DNA of 64,000 bases from Parabacteroides sp. (GCA_017481945.1 JAFUOJ010000022.1:1-64000), one strand, 5' to 3'; counted from the stretch's first letter, positions 49,741-59,636 are shown. Translations and numbers: made by a program. The notes: generated from the sequence alone by a model not told the origin.

Positions 49741-49959
49741 GTTACATTATTAGCATGTACTCATACAAGTTCATAATGTAAGTTTACATTATCCGATTGC
49801 ACCCCTGCAAGTAGATAATGTAAACTTACATTATTAGTTTGTACCCATGCAATCCCATAATGTAAGTTTACATTATTAGGTTGCACCCTTACAAAGTCAT
49901 AATGTAAAGTTACATTATTAAGATGTACCCCTACAACCTCATAATGTAACTTTACATTT
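49732..49959 (+). repeat. 42-bp palindromic repeat array, copy B
   Basis: Five intact 18-bp palindromes TAATGTAA-NN-TTACATTA start at 49774, 49816, 49858, 49900 and 49942, exactly 42 bp apart; a decayed first copy at 49732 overlaps the rsmF stop codon. Central dinucleotides are GT, AC, GT, AG and CT. The spacers share TTGYACCCCTRCAA with array A and carry the same half-period inverted repeat. The frame open in array A is closed here by TAG at about 49837. It fills the gap between the converging rsmF and DUF4837 genes, where no other terminator is visible. Confidence 0.95.
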
Positions 49960-49972
49960 ATATAATCATCGC

Positions 49973-50977
49973 TTACTCAAACTGAAAAGTATGTAACGAA
50001 GCCTCTCCCCGTCTTAGGAATTTGGCTTTGGTAGTGTTCGGAGCATATACGAAGGTCTCGACTACGACAATGCGCTGATTCTTTTTGTCTAAGTAGGTAT
50101 GAGACACGAAAGGACCGCCCATCATATCACCAACCATCTCCCAAAGTCCCCGAATGACAGCGCAATATTCGCCATTGCGGGTTATCGCTTCGTATGTGGG
50201 AGTGATTTGTTTCGCAGTCGTCATGTAAGAGTTGGGAAAAGCACCTTTGATATGCTCTCCCAAGATGGAATCCCGCTTTCCAATCAGATAATTGAGGGAA
50301 AACGTCTGTTCATCGGTGTAAGGAAAGCTGTAGAGCACCAGATCCGTCCGTCCATTCCGCCCGTGATCCGTCGCCCAGAAGAAATCAGTCGTGTCGTTGA
50401 ATGAGCAAAGCTCCTCAGAAGCCAATAGCCGGGCATGAAACTGTTCGTGTACGCTCTCTTTCACCCTTTGGCTATGGGAATCTTGCAAATAGACGAGGTA
50501 GCGTTCCCGTTCCTTGTCGCCTAAATAGTCTACCAACTGTTTGCCCTGCTCTTTCAGATAGTCCATCAGTAATTGGGAAGAGGGGGCGTTCAATGTAATC
50601 ACCTCTTGGCCGGAAGCCCAGACGTCAGATTCCTTTTTAACAGTTACTTTCGTGTAAACAGACTCATCGATCCGTACTTGAATGATGTTGCGGACATATC
50701 GCAACAGACCGTCGAACTGATTCGGCTCGGCATAGGTCACTCGCATTTTCGGTTCGTGCTGAGGAAGCCCGGGAATCGAAGCAGTCAGTTGATCATATAG
50801 GGAACGACCGGCTTCACCCTCCCACGCTGTTTTGTCCATCACGACTAACACCTCATAAGCGAATCCTGTAGCTTTCTTAATGAAGATTGACCGCTTTGAA
50901 GACTTGCCGCCTTGATTACAAGCAATTCCTCCCACCAGTAGCAGGAGGAATGCAAAGATTACAGATTGTGTTTTCAT
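49973..50977 (-). CDS. DUF4837 family lipoprotein
   Basis: 334 residues. A lipoprotein signal (MKTQSVIFAFLLLLVGGIAC, lipid cysteine C20) is followed by a mixed alpha/beta protein matching my recollection of DUF4837, a Bacteroidota family of unknown function. Near the C-terminus a GLWEMVGDMMGGPFVSHTYLD motif is typical. It has its own -7 box (TAACTTTGC at 51021-51029). Its 3' end reads into repeat array B. The 190 bases upstream hold the box and an imperfect GGATAAC/GTTATCC inverted repeat near 51100-51140, perhaps the end of the ppk unit. Confidence 0.85.
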   Translation of the reverse strand: MKTQSVIFAFLLLLVGGIACNQGGKSSKRSIFIKKATGFAYEVLVVMDKTAWEGEAGRSLYDQLTASIPGLPQHEPKMRVTYAEPNQFDGLLRYVRNIIQVRIDESVYTKVTVKKESDVWASGQEVITLNAPSSQLLMDYLKEQGKQLVDYLGDKERERYLVYLQDSHSQRVKESVHEQFHARLLASEELCSFNDTTDFFWATDHGRNGRTDLVLYSFPYTDEQTFSLNYLIGKRDSILGEHIKGAFPNSYMTTAKQITPTYEAITRNGEYCAVIRGLWEMVGDMMGGPFVSHTYLDKKNQRIVVVETFVYAPNTTKAKFLRRGEASLHTFQFE

Positions 50978-51020
50978 ACTGTTTATCGATTTGGTTGCTT
51001 AAAAATTAAACTTACACGGA

Positions 51021-51029
51021 GCAAAGTTA
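51021..51029 (-). promoter_or_regulatory. -7 box of the DUF4837 gene
   Basis: TAACTTTGC on the minus strand, full -7 consensus, 43 bases before the start at 50977; no clear -33 element. Confidence 0.5.
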
Positions 51030-51166
51030 GACTTTGAATCCGAGATTACGAAGGAATCAACCCGGACAACGCATTTTATCGATAACCAGCTGTTCTGCAA
51101 CGGATAACCATCGCTTTTTGGACGGACAGTTATCCCTTTGGCGGACAATCGGCAGCGGATTTTGAA

Positions 51167-51841
51167 CTAATAAAGACGAAGAAAAGCGTCTAATTCGCTG
51201 TTTTCATCGAGTTTTAGTTTCTTTTTCATACGGTTTTTAGACTTCGTCAGAGCTTCAGAAGTGTTATTGAAAAGAGCTAACTGCTCTTTGCGCGAGAAAT
51301 TCCATTTCACCAAGCAGGCAATCTCTTGCTCGTGGCGTGTAATAGAGTATTTCTCCTTCAGTTCCGTCAATACGTTGTTGAAAAGAAGATCCGTCAGTTT
51401 AAACAGCTCGCTCCACTCATCTCTTGTCAGGTTTGTATGCAGAGGATCCCCTTTTACCTGAATCAGTAGGGACAACAGATTGGCGTCAGCAAGCTCTCTG
51501 TATTCTTCCGAGAGGACGTCAATCATGAGTTTGCTCTCGATAAACTGCCGTTGACAGAAAGCTAACTCGGAGGAATCCTCCTCGTATTGTTCCATACTCT
51601 CTGCCGGTTGTTTCAGTACATTCTCCAGCAGTTCTATCCTCTCAGCATAATAATCTCGCTCACACTTCAGACGAAAGATGAAAGCTGTATCCCGTTTAAG
51701 CCTCTCCTTGGCCTGTTCAAATCGTTCTTGTTTTTTTCCACTCCGATAACCGATCAGATATCCCAATACGGCAGCTGAAATTCCGAGAATACAAACGGCA
51801 TAAAACATCATAAAATCCCATGAATTAAAAATGTCCATCAC
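51167..51841 (-). CDS. Membrane-anchored coiled-coil protein with LuxR-like HTH
   Basis: 224 residues. One N-terminal membrane helix (about 11-32, MMFYAVCILGISAAVLGYLIGY) is followed by a charged coiled coil (about 33-110) and a C-terminal helix-turn-helix region (ITRHEQEIACLVKWNFSRKE then SEALTKSKNRMKKKLKL, about 167-215), resembling the LuxR-type C-terminal domain of Bacteroidota TPR-type regulators. Its start overlaps the ppk stop by 4 bases (ATGA), so the two are translationally coupled. Function unknown; control of polyphosphate or phosphate genes is a guess from position. Confidence 0.75.
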   Translation of the reverse strand: MMDIFNSWDFMMFYAVCILGISAAVLGYLIGYRSGKKQERFEQAKERLKRDTAFIFRLKCERDYYAERIELLENVLKQPAESMEQYEEDSSELAFCQRQFIESKLMIDVLSEEYRELADANLLSLLIQVKGDPLHTNLTRDEWSELFKLTDLLFNNVLTELKEKYSITRHEQEIACLVKWNFSRKEQLALFNNTSEALTKSKNRMKKKLKLDENSELDAFLRLY

Positions 51842-53913
51842 TTTATATTTTTTCTTTTTAAGTATTCATAAATTGCTAACTGGGCACGCACTTTTACAGG
51901 GTTATTGTCCCGTTTAAAATGGTTGACCAGCTGTTCGTCTAATGAGCAAGCCTTCACATTGTCCCGTAATTGGATATTCAAGATGTCCAATATGCGCTGC
52001 TTAATCTCTGCGTCCCAAATGGGGAAAGCCGTCTCTATTCTCCGATTCAGATTTCGACGCATCCAATCGGCTGAGGTAAGAAACAAATCTTCCTGTCCGT
52101 CATTATAGAAATACCAGATACGAGAATGTTCCAAAAACATATCTACCAAACGAGTCACGCGAATATTGGCACTGTAGGATTGGTTCGGCACTAAGCAACA
52201 AATGCCCCGCACAATCAAATCAATCTCGACACCGTTCTCGCTGGCATAATAAAGTTCATCAATCATATTTTGATCGTGAAGACCGTTCATTTTTAAAATA
52301 ATGCGTCCTTTACGTCCCGCTTTAACGTGCTCTATTTCCCGATGAATCATTCGTGTCAGCTCCGGTACCATATTAAAACGGGCTACCAGGAGATGATGAA
52401 ATGTAGGCTCATGCAATCGGCCTTCCAATACGGCGAATACCTTATTGATATCCTTAATCAACTCTGCATTAGAGGTGAGTAAAGCCATATCGGAATAGAT
52501 TCGTGCCGTTTTTTCATTGAAGTTACCGGTGCTTAGATAAGCAAAGTCTCGTCGTTTGCTTCCGTCTTCGCTATCTTTCCGTAATATCACAGCTACTTTG
52601 GCATGTACTTTCAATCCAGGAATGCTATAGATAATTCGAATCCCCGCTTGCTCCATACGTTCAGCCGTACTCATATTATTTTCCTCATCAAAACGGGCTT
52701 TTAGCTCCACAAAGACGGTTACTTTCTTTCCGTTCTGGGCGGCACTGATAAGCGTATTGATTACTGCGGAGTTTTCAGCTACGCGATATTGAGTAATCTT
52801 AATCTCATCCACCTTCGGATCAAAAGCAGCTTCCATTAGGAAGCGAATCAGGTAGTCGAAAGATTGATAAGGGAAATGCAGCAAAATATCCCGCTTCTTT
52901 ACAGCCTTAAAGACCGATCCGGTTTCATCCAAAAAAGGAACACGCATGGGAGAAGGGATAGTCTGTTCCAATTCCTTCCCTTTGGGATTGGGAAACTTTG
53001 CTAAATCCTGCAAATTATTATAACGACCGCCTTGCACTAAATCGTCCGCCGTAATGCCAAAAGCCTGACAGATAAATTGAAGGAAGTCTGCAGGCATACT
53101 GCTATCATACATAAAGCGGCTCAAGGCTCCAATCTTACGTTTTTTTACCTTCTTGCGGATCTTTTCCAGAATATTCCCGCCTTTCTCATCCTCTAAATAA
53201 ATATCAGCGTCTCGTGAGATCTTTATACTGTAACTGCTTTCTACCACATAGCCGGGGAAGACATTGGCTAAGTTTGCACGAATAATATCATCGATAAACA
53301 TGATGTAGTGCTTCCCCTCATGCGTAGGAAGTTCAATGAAACGGGGAACTTTGGAATAGGGTATCTTCATCAAAGCATAATGATATTCCGGGACATAATC
53401 GAGTTCTTCCAATCGTTTGCTCTTCTTCACCATCCGAATTACCAAGTAAAGGCGACGGTCCCTAATAAAGGTCCGAATATCTCCTGCCTGAATCATTACC
53501 GGAGAAAGAAAAGGAAAAACCTCTTCGTTAAAGAAGTTTTGAACAAAAACTTCGTGGAAAGGTTCCGGGCTACTGTTTTGATAAAGATAAATATCCTGCC
53601 GATTCAATTCCTGCAATACTTTGGAAAAGATTCGGTAATACTCACGCTGTTGTCGATTTACCTCTTCAGTTATTTCTGCTAATACCTCTTCTGCTTCCGC
53701 ACCACTCTCCTCGGTGAAATTCTTTTTCATTATTACACCCCGATGTTCTGCGACTCGTATTTCATAGAACTCTTCTAAATTGGAAGAATAGATCGAAAGA
53801 AATTTGATACGCTCATAGATAGGAAGCGTATCATCCTCCGCTTCCAACAATACGCGATAGTTAAAAGACAACCAACTTATATCCCGTTTAAAGTATTTCC
53901 GTGCTGTTTCCAT
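51838..53913 (-). CDS. ppk1: Polyphosphate kinase 1
   Basis: Reversible ATP:polyphosphate phosphotransferase, membrane-associated, 691 residues from METARKYFKRDISWLSFNYRV. The two catalytic histidines are H437 (GLKVHAKVAV) and H596 (FLEHSRIWYF), in nearly the same places as H435 and H592 of E. coli PPK. YLSTGNFNEKTARIYSDMAL is also conserved. The frame is open 16 codons more (to 53961), but a -7-like TATATTTA lies there, so I use the inner start. It is overlapped by the HTH protein gene at its 3' end. Confidence 0.96.
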   Translation of the reverse strand: METARKYFKRDISWLSFNYRVLLEAEDDTLPIYERIKFLSIYSSNLEEFYEIRVAEHRGVIMKKNFTEESGAEAEEVLAEITEEVNRQQREYYRIFSKVLQELNRQDIYLYQNSSPEPFHEVFVQNFFNEEVFPFLSPVMIQAGDIRTFIRDRRLYLVIRMVKKSKRLEELDYVPEYHYALMKIPYSKVPRFIELPTHEGKHYIMFIDDIIRANLANVFPGYVVESSYSIKISRDADIYLEDEKGGNILEKIRKKVKKRKIGALSRFMYDSSMPADFLQFICQAFGITADDLVQGGRYNNLQDLAKFPNPKGKELEQTIPSPMRVPFLDETGSVFKAVKKRDILLHFPYQSFDYLIRFLMEAAFDPKVDEIKITQYRVAENSAVINTLISAAQNGKKVTVFVELKARFDEENNMSTAERMEQAGIRIIYSIPGLKVHAKVAVILRKDSEDGSKRRDFAYLSTGNFNEKTARIYSDMALLTSNAELIKDINKVFAVLEGRLHEPTFHHLLVARFNMVPELTRMIHREIEHVKAGRKGRIILKMNGLHDQNMIDELYYASENGVEIDLIVRGICCLVPNQSYSANIRVTRLVDMFLEHSRIWYFYNDGQEDLFLTSADWMRRNLNRRIETAFPIWDAEIKQRILDILNIQLRDNVKACSLDEQLVNHFKRDNNPVKVRAQLAIYEYLKRKNIK

Positions 53914-53980
53914 CGTATTATTTCTTCGGTCGGTAAATATAGATAATTTTTCGCGGTTCACAAGCTATTTGTAGGGATAC

Positions 53981-54014
53981 AAAAAAAGGACAGTACTAAA
54001 AAAGCACTGTCCTT
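53981..54014 (-). terminator. Terminator of the SusC/SusD locus
   Basis: AAGGACAGTAC (53986-53996) pairs with GCACTGTCCTT (54004-54014) with one wobble; the minus strand continues with seven T. It ends the leftward unit susC-susD-endonuclease. Confidence 0.9.
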
Positions 54015-54050
54015 CCATTTTCTGAATCCTGCCTTACAGGATAAATATCA

Positions 54051-55040
54051 TTACTTCTTCAAATCAAAATCAACCAATATCGGACGATGGTCTGACGGAT
54101 GCCAGAAGTTTGAAAGCTTCTGTGGGTCACGCACAGGTTTCGTATAGTCATCCGTAATTACATCTGCTGCCACAATCTTTTTAGACAAAGCCGGAGTGCA
54201 ATATACAAAATCGATACGCGATTCACCGCCCGTTGTTGTCTTAAACTGTCCTGGATACTTTTCGGCAATCACATCAACGTAAGGAGTATTTCCTCTGATA
54301 TAGTCATGCACCAAGAAACGAGTATCGTCCTCTGCATATTTATAAAAGAAGTTATCTACACGTGTCCGTGAATTGAAGTCTCCCATCATTGCCCACAACT
54401 GATCAGCTGCACCCGGAACAGTAGCAATCGTATGTTTACAAATATACTCCATCTCTTTCAGACGATAGTAATCACCTCCATGTTCAGCTTTACTTGCGTC
54501 TTTATCTTCAGCACGATAAGCGTATCCCATCGGCCAAGTATGTAAAGTTACCAGATTAAGAGTCTGCCCTTCGACCTCAACCTGTGCCCAAGCTGCACCA
54601 TGAGTGACTACACTGTCTGGTTCCGCACCGACAATACGTGATACATCTTTTATCGGGTATTTAGAAGTAATCACCTGAGGATAATTATCCCGATGGCCTC
54701 CTACATACCAATAAGAATGTCCATATCGTTTTGCCAATTCGCCCCAATTATCGACCAAATAACGTTTCGAAGCCTCCATAGGATCCGCAGTACCCGTTGT
54801 GTAAATGGTTTGAGCTTCACACCAGACGCAAACATCCGGGTTCTGAACTTTTACCCATTCAACAAACTGATCATAATTATCACCTTGTCCAGACCACATA
54901 CCATTTTGGATATTCCAATACAGCAAACGTAGCTTTCCCTTATCACTACCTCCACTACAGGAAGTCATCAAGCAAGAAAGAATTCCTACAATGACAAGCA
55001 TACAAACGGTATGCCCTTTATGAATAAATTGATTTCTCAT
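54051..55040 (-). CDS. Endonuclease/exonuclease/phosphatase family lipoprotein
   Basis: 329 residues with a lipoprotein signal (lipobox LMTSC, C28). The EEP catalytic set is complete: LLYWNIQNGMW (Asn), WCEAQT (Glu), MMGDFNSRTR (Asp and Asn), and the final WHPSDHRPILV (Asp-His). The family includes nucleases, inositol phosphatases and sphingomyelinases. As the third gene of a SusC/SusD locus it is probably a surface or periplasmic enzyme that acts on the ligand imported by SusC, which would therefore be a phosphoester. The substrate is inferred only. Confidence 0.88.
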   Translation of the reverse strand: MRNQFIHKGHTVCMLVIVGILSCLMTSCSGGSDKGKLRLLYWNIQNGMWSGQGDNYDQFVEWVKVQNPDVCVWCEAQTIYTTGTADPMEASKRYLVDNWGELAKRYGHSYWYVGGHRDNYPQVITSKYPIKDVSRIVGAEPDSVVTHGAAWAQVEVEGQTLNLVTLHTWPMGYAYRAEDKDASKAEHGGDYYRLKEMEYICKHTIATVPGAADQLWAMMGDFNSRTRVDNFFYKYAEDDTRFLVHDYIRGNTPYVDVIAEKYPGQFKTTTGGESRIDFVYCTPALSKKIVAADVITDDYTKPVRDPQKLSNFWHPSDHRPILVDFDLKK

Positions 55041-55082
55041 ATAAGACTCTGCTTTATGTTTAACTTTTCTCTATTCAAAAAA

Positions 55083-56594
55083 TCAATCAGCTGATGTATA
55101 ACCCGGATTTTGATCTTTTGCTTGATCCATAGCTTTATTGTAGTTGAACTCTGAATCTGGAATCTTCCACAAATAATGTCTTTCCTGAATTTCAGTCCAT
55201 GAGCCGTCAGTTACATTATAATATTTACCTACCAACTCTTGAGCTTTACCCAATCGAACAATAAAGTCCCAATGTTTTCCTTCATTAAAGTGTTCATAAG
55301 TTTCCTCCTTAATCAGCAAATCAATGAAACTATCCATTGTACTATAATCAGACAATTTGTAATCTAATTCAGCATTAGGCACTTTTGGATCATATCCGTA
55401 AGCACGACGACGAAGTTGATTCAACATTTCTATAGACTCGTTAGTCGGTGCCCCTGCTACACGTGCTGTAGCTTCTGCATAAATAAACATTGCGTCCGGA
55501 TAACGAATCAAAGGTATAGAAACATTAGCCTTACTTCCCTGAGCATTAGGATCCCAATATTTCGTCAATAAACAAGTATACTCCCCGTAAGCATCAGCAC
55601 CAAACACATAGAATCCGACATTCAACCCATAACGTAGGTCATTTGTATCCCATGAAGCAATTATATGATTTCTTAAATCAGTGTAATGGGTGTAATAACC
55701 ATTTCCATTCAACATCAACTTACCCGGTTCAATTTCGTATTTTGGATGTGCCGTATAAGAAAGATAATCCCAGGTCTTACTATCTGTACGTGAAGTCTTG
55801 ATATAAAAGACTTCTTCTGTAGATGTAGTCAAATCAGCACCAAAAACATTATCAAAATCTCTGGATGTCTTTACTTGCACCAATGAATAAGCCTCACTAT
55901 TAACTACTTCGCCAGCCAATGTTTTAGCTTCTGCGTAATTTCCAGTATGCATATAGACATCTGCCAAACATACTCTTACAGCATGTTTACACGGCGTTGC
56001 TAAATACCTTGCTTTATCAGGACAATTCTCCAATGCATATTTCAAATCTTCAATAATAAAGGCATAGACTTCTTCTTTAGAGCTTTTAGGAACATCCCAT
56101 GTCGCAATATTCTTTTCTGTTTTCAAAGGGACTCCACCCCAATATTTCACCAAAGTAAAATAGTTAAATGCTCTCAAGAATCTTAATTCTGCCAGATAAG
56201 ATTTTATTTCAGACTCTGTCATTTCAGTTGCCTCTGGAAGCTTTTCTATAGCCGTATTACAATACATAATCGCCTTATACAAATTAGCCCAGTTAGAAGC
56301 ACTTCGTGTAATATGAGTAGCATTGACAAAACCATTATATTGTCTATATGTCTGATAAACACCTTTCGGATAACAATATTCCGTGTTTATCTCCAAAGTA
56401 GCAAAATAATTTGCATTGTAAGCAGACCTCATAATATTCAGTGGAGCTAATACTGCAGCATTTGCTTCATCCGAAGTATTATAGAATGTCTCACTTGACA
56501 TTGAATACGTATATTCAGTTTCGTCTAAGCAATCATCACAAGCCCAAAATATAGAGCTACAAACTAATATCGATAATAATAATTTTGTTTTCAT
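55083..56594 (-). CDS. SusD/RagB family nutrient-binding lipoprotein
   Basis: 503 residues. Lipoprotein signal with C19 (SSIFWACDDC), followed by acidic residues as in surface-exported Bacteroidota lipoproteins. The body has the TPR-containing SusD fold: an N-terminal YSMSSETFYNTSDEANAAVL stretch, the AELRFLRAFNYFTLVKYWGGVPL signature and a typical end (LWKIPDSEFNYNKAMDQ...QNPGY). It captures the ligand and closes over SusC. It lies 12 bases after susC. Confidence 0.95.
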   Translation of the reverse strand: MKTKLLLSILVCSSIFWACDDCLDETEYTYSMSSETFYNTSDEANAAVLAPLNIMRSAYNANYFATLEINTEYCYPKGVYQTYRQYNGFVNATHITRSASNWANLYKAIMYCNTAIEKLPEATEMTESEIKSYLAELRFLRAFNYFTLVKYWGGVPLKTEKNIATWDVPKSSKEEVYAFIIEDLKYALENCPDKARYLATPCKHAVRVCLADVYMHTGNYAEAKTLAGEVVNSEAYSLVQVKTSRDFDNVFGADLTTSTEEVFYIKTSRTDSKTWDYLSYTAHPKYEIEPGKLMLNGNGYYTHYTDLRNHIIASWDTNDLRYGLNVGFYVFGADAYGEYTCLLTKYWDPNAQGSKANVSIPLIRYPDAMFIYAEATARVAGAPTNESIEMLNQLRRRAYGYDPKVPNAELDYKLSDYSTMDSFIDLLIKEETYEHFNEGKHWDFIVRLGKAQELVGKYYNVTDGSWTEIQERHYLWKIPDSEFNYNKAMDQAKDQNPGYTSAD

Positions 56595-56606
56595 TGTTTT
56601 TCGCTT

Positions 56607-59600
56607 TTAGAATTTAACACTCAAACCCATTGAAATTGTCTTACTATTAGGATAAGTCAAATGGTCAATTCCGCTATTGACATCACTTGCTTTTGAACTT
56701 ACTTCAGGATCAACCCCATTATATTTTGTAAAGGTCAACCAATTCTGAGCACTTACGAACAAACGAAGAGCACTAATCCAATTTCGAGTACTCCATTTTT
56801 CGCAAGGGAAGTTATATGCTAAACAGATATTTTTCAGACGCAAATAAGATCCATCCTCGATGAAACGATCTGAGTACTTTAAAGAACCTACAGCTTCAAC
56901 TTTCGGATAATGAGCATTTGAATTATCTTGTCCTTCTCTCCAGCTTTCATAATAAACCTTACGTTCAATATTCATACCTTGACCATAAGAATAATTTCTC
57001 ATCTCACTCAAGTTGAAAACATCATTACCTTGACTTCCTTGGAAGAAGAAGTTAAGATCCCAATTCTTATATCGGAAACCACAGTTCAAACCGTAAGTAA
57101 AATCAGGGAAAGGAGAACCGGCAATATATCTATCCTCTGTATCTGTATACTGTCCATCACCATTCATATCTACATAAGAAAGAGAGCCCTTTTCATTTAA
57201 TCCAGCGTCTTTATATACATAAAATGCACCTAAAGGTTCACCTTCTCGAATGATTGTAATAGAACCAGAACCATAATTGCTATAAGTTGTTCCTAAGATA
57301 TCATTACCATCTGCCAATTCTTCAACTCTATTCTTATTGTGAGCAATATTAAATTGAAGTGTAAATCCAAAATCTTGTTTTTGTATTACATCCGCTTCAA
57401 CTAATAATTCAATACCCTTATTACTCATACTACCAATATTCCGAACAGTAGACGTATAACCTGAAGAAGACGGTAATGAAACTGTATTCAACAAATCAGT
57501 TGTTTTCTTATAATAATAATCAGCTGTAATACGTAAACGTTGATTAAATAAGCCCAAATCAAGACCTGCGTCCCACTGTGCAGTTGTTTCCCACTTCAAA
57601 TCTTCTGGGAAAGTACTACTTGGCGCATAATAAGGAACATTCTCACTTCCTGTTGCTGTCTTACCTGTAGTCAATAAGTTTTGTGTCATATATGGATCAA
57701 TTGCCGTAGAACCTGTTCGGCCATAACCAACACGAAGTTTTAAATTCGAGATTTTATCAAATTGTTTCATAAACGGTTCTTCTGAAATTCTCCATGCTAA
57801 AGCTCCAGAAGGGAAATATCCCCAACGTGAACCTTCAGAATAACGGCTCGAACCATCGGCACGGAAACTTGCAGTAAGCAAATATTTTCCTTTCAAAGAA
57901 TAATTAATACGACCTAAATAAGACATCAAAACCCATTTAGAATAAGATGTAGAAGGAGTATTCACAGTCCCAGCTGAAGATAAATCATTAGTCATCTGAG
58001 TATCACTTAAGAATGTATTACCAGACGCAGATAAAGACTTATATACATTCTGCTGATAAGTAAAACCTCCCATTATATTAAAGGAGTGAATTTTATTCAG
58101 TGTAAAATCATAAGTTGCAATATCTTCATTAATTACAGTTGTAGAACGTTGATGATTAACAGAAGCTGAATTATTCTGATAAATATACTTCTGAGTCGTA
58201 TAAGCATCATAGCGAGCATCTGAACCTTCCATACCGAAAGTAGCTTTTATTGAAAGCCCTTTAATCGGTTGAAAATTTAATGCTGCATTAAGGTTTGTCA
58301 TATTTGTAACCGTTTTATATGTAGATTCATAAGCCATACAAAACGGGTTTTTAATTTCATGAGATGACCAAGAAAACCAAGAACGCAAATCTTTATAATT
58401 TCCATTTTCATCATATGGATAAAAGATTGGTGAAGCAGAGAAAGTTGCTCCAATCATAGAAGAACCTCCATTACCACCACCGTCAGACTGATTCATCTTA
58501 TTGATCAACGAATATCCCATATTTAAAGAAGCACTAACAATCGGACTTACTTTTAAATCAAAACTTGAACGCAGATTGTATTTATCGTATGAACTATTAT
58601 GAATCAAACCATCTCTCATCATCGCAGATCCACTTATAAAATAGCGAACATTGTCTGAACCTCCAGAGACATTAATATTATGATTCTGAACAGGTGCATT
58701 TTGAAAAACTTCCTCCTGCCAATCTAAACCTTTTCCCATAGCAGCTATATCTGCTTCAGAGAAAGGAGCCTCTGTCAAAACATTTGCATTAACCAAATAT
58801 TCATTGTAGAATCTTGCCCATTCTTGTGCATCCATCAAATCCAACTTCTTGATTTGTTGTTGAATGCCATATTCAAAATCATAAGAGACTTTTACTTTAC
58901 CAGATTTACCTTTTTTAGTTGTAATCAAAACAACACCATTTGCTCCACGAGATCCATAGATAGCAGTAGCTGAAGCGTCTTTCAAAATTTCCATAGATTC
59001 TATATCATAGGTATTGATAGAGCTTGTACTTGCAGGTATTCCATCAATAATATAAAGAGGAGAGTTATCTCCCTTTATGGAGTTAACGCCTCGAATACGA
59101 ATAGAATAATCACCGGAAGGGTCTCCCGTATTTTGAGAAAGAACAACACCCGGAACACGGCCTTGCAAAGCTTGAACAGGATTAGAAACAGTAAAAGCAG
59201 TAAGTTCTTCAGCTTTCACCGTTGACACTGCCCCTGTCAAATCTTTTTTCTTCATTGTTCCATAACCGACAACAACAATTTCATCCAAGTCTTGTGAATC
59301 TTCCTTTAACACAATTGTTACATCTTTTTCTCCTTTATACAAATAGTCCGTTGATTCATATCCAATAAAAGAGACAACCAATGTGGTATTGGATTTAGTA
59401 ACTGTAAAGGAGAATTTTCCATCTGCATCAGTAATAGAACCATTTGTAGTCCCTTTTTCAACAACGTTAGCTCCGACTATCGGTTCTCCGGAAGTATCTT
59501 TAACAACTCCTGAAACCGTATGCTGAGCATAAGCAACCGTCGTGGTTGTAAATAAGAAAAACGAAAAGAGCAATAAAATAAAATGCTGTCGCTTAACTGC

Positions 59601-59618
59601 GGATTTAGTGAAACTCAT
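56607..59618 (-). CDS. SusC/RagA family TonB-dependent receptor
   Basis: About 1,003 residues from MSFTKSAVKRQHFILL; two further Met codons lie upstream (to 59636). Signal peptide, then a carboxypeptidase-regulatory-like domain (VSGVVKDTSGEPIVGANVVEKG), a TonB-interaction segment (LDEIVVVGYGTMKKKDLTG), the plug (PVQALQGRVPGVVLSQ; IRGVNSIKGDNSPLYIIDGIP) and a 22-strand barrel. It imports large ligands with the SusD partner. No regulator gene (ECF sigma, HTCS or SusR) is adjacent. Confidence 0.97.
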   Translation of the reverse strand: MSFTKSAVKRQHFILLLFSFFLFTTTTVAYAQHTVSGVVKDTSGEPIVGANVVEKGTTNGSITDADGKFSFTVTKSNTTLVVSFIGYESTDYLYKGEKDVTIVLKEDSQDLDEIVVVGYGTMKKKDLTGAVSTVKAEELTAFTVSNPVQALQGRVPGVVLSQNTGDPSGDYSIRIRGVNSIKGDNSPLYIIDGIPASTSSINTYDIESMEILKDASATAIYGSRGANGVVLITTKKGKSGKVKVSYDFEYGIQQQIKKLDLMDAQEWARFYNEYLVNANVLTEAPFSEADIAAMGKGLDWQEEVFQNAPVQNHNINVSGGSDNVRYFISGSAMMRDGLIHNSSYDKYNLRSSFDLKVSPIVSASLNMGYSLINKMNQSDGGGNGGSSMIGATFSASPIFYPYDENGNYKDLRSWFSWSSHEIKNPFCMAYESTYKTVTNMTNLNAALNFQPIKGLSIKATFGMEGSDARYDAYTTQKYIYQNNSASVNHQRSTTVINEDIATYDFTLNKIHSFNIMGGFTYQQNVYKSLSASGNTFLSDTQMTNDLSSAGTVNTPSTSYSKWVLMSYLGRINYSLKGKYLLTASFRADGSSRYSEGSRWGYFPSGALAWRISEEPFMKQFDKISNLKLRVGYGRTGSTAIDPYMTQNLLTTGKTATGSENVPYYAPSSTFPEDLKWETTAQWDAGLDLGLFNQRLRITADYYYKKTTDLLNTVSLPSSSGYTSTVRNIGSMSNKGIELLVEADVIQKQDFGFTLQFNIAHNKNRVEELADGNDILGTTYSNYGSGSITIIREGEPLGAFYVYKDAGLNEKGSLSYVDMNGDGQYTDTEDRYIAGSPFPDFTYGLNCGFRYKNWDLNFFFQGSQGNDVFNLSEMRNYSYGQGMNIERKVYYESWREGQDNSNAHYPKVEAVGSLKYSDRFIEDGSYLRLKNICLAYNFPCEKWSTRNWISALRLFVSAQNWLTFTKYNGVDPEVSSKASDVNSGIDHLTYPNSKTISMGLSVKF

Positions 59619-59636
59619 GGTAAATAACATACTCAT

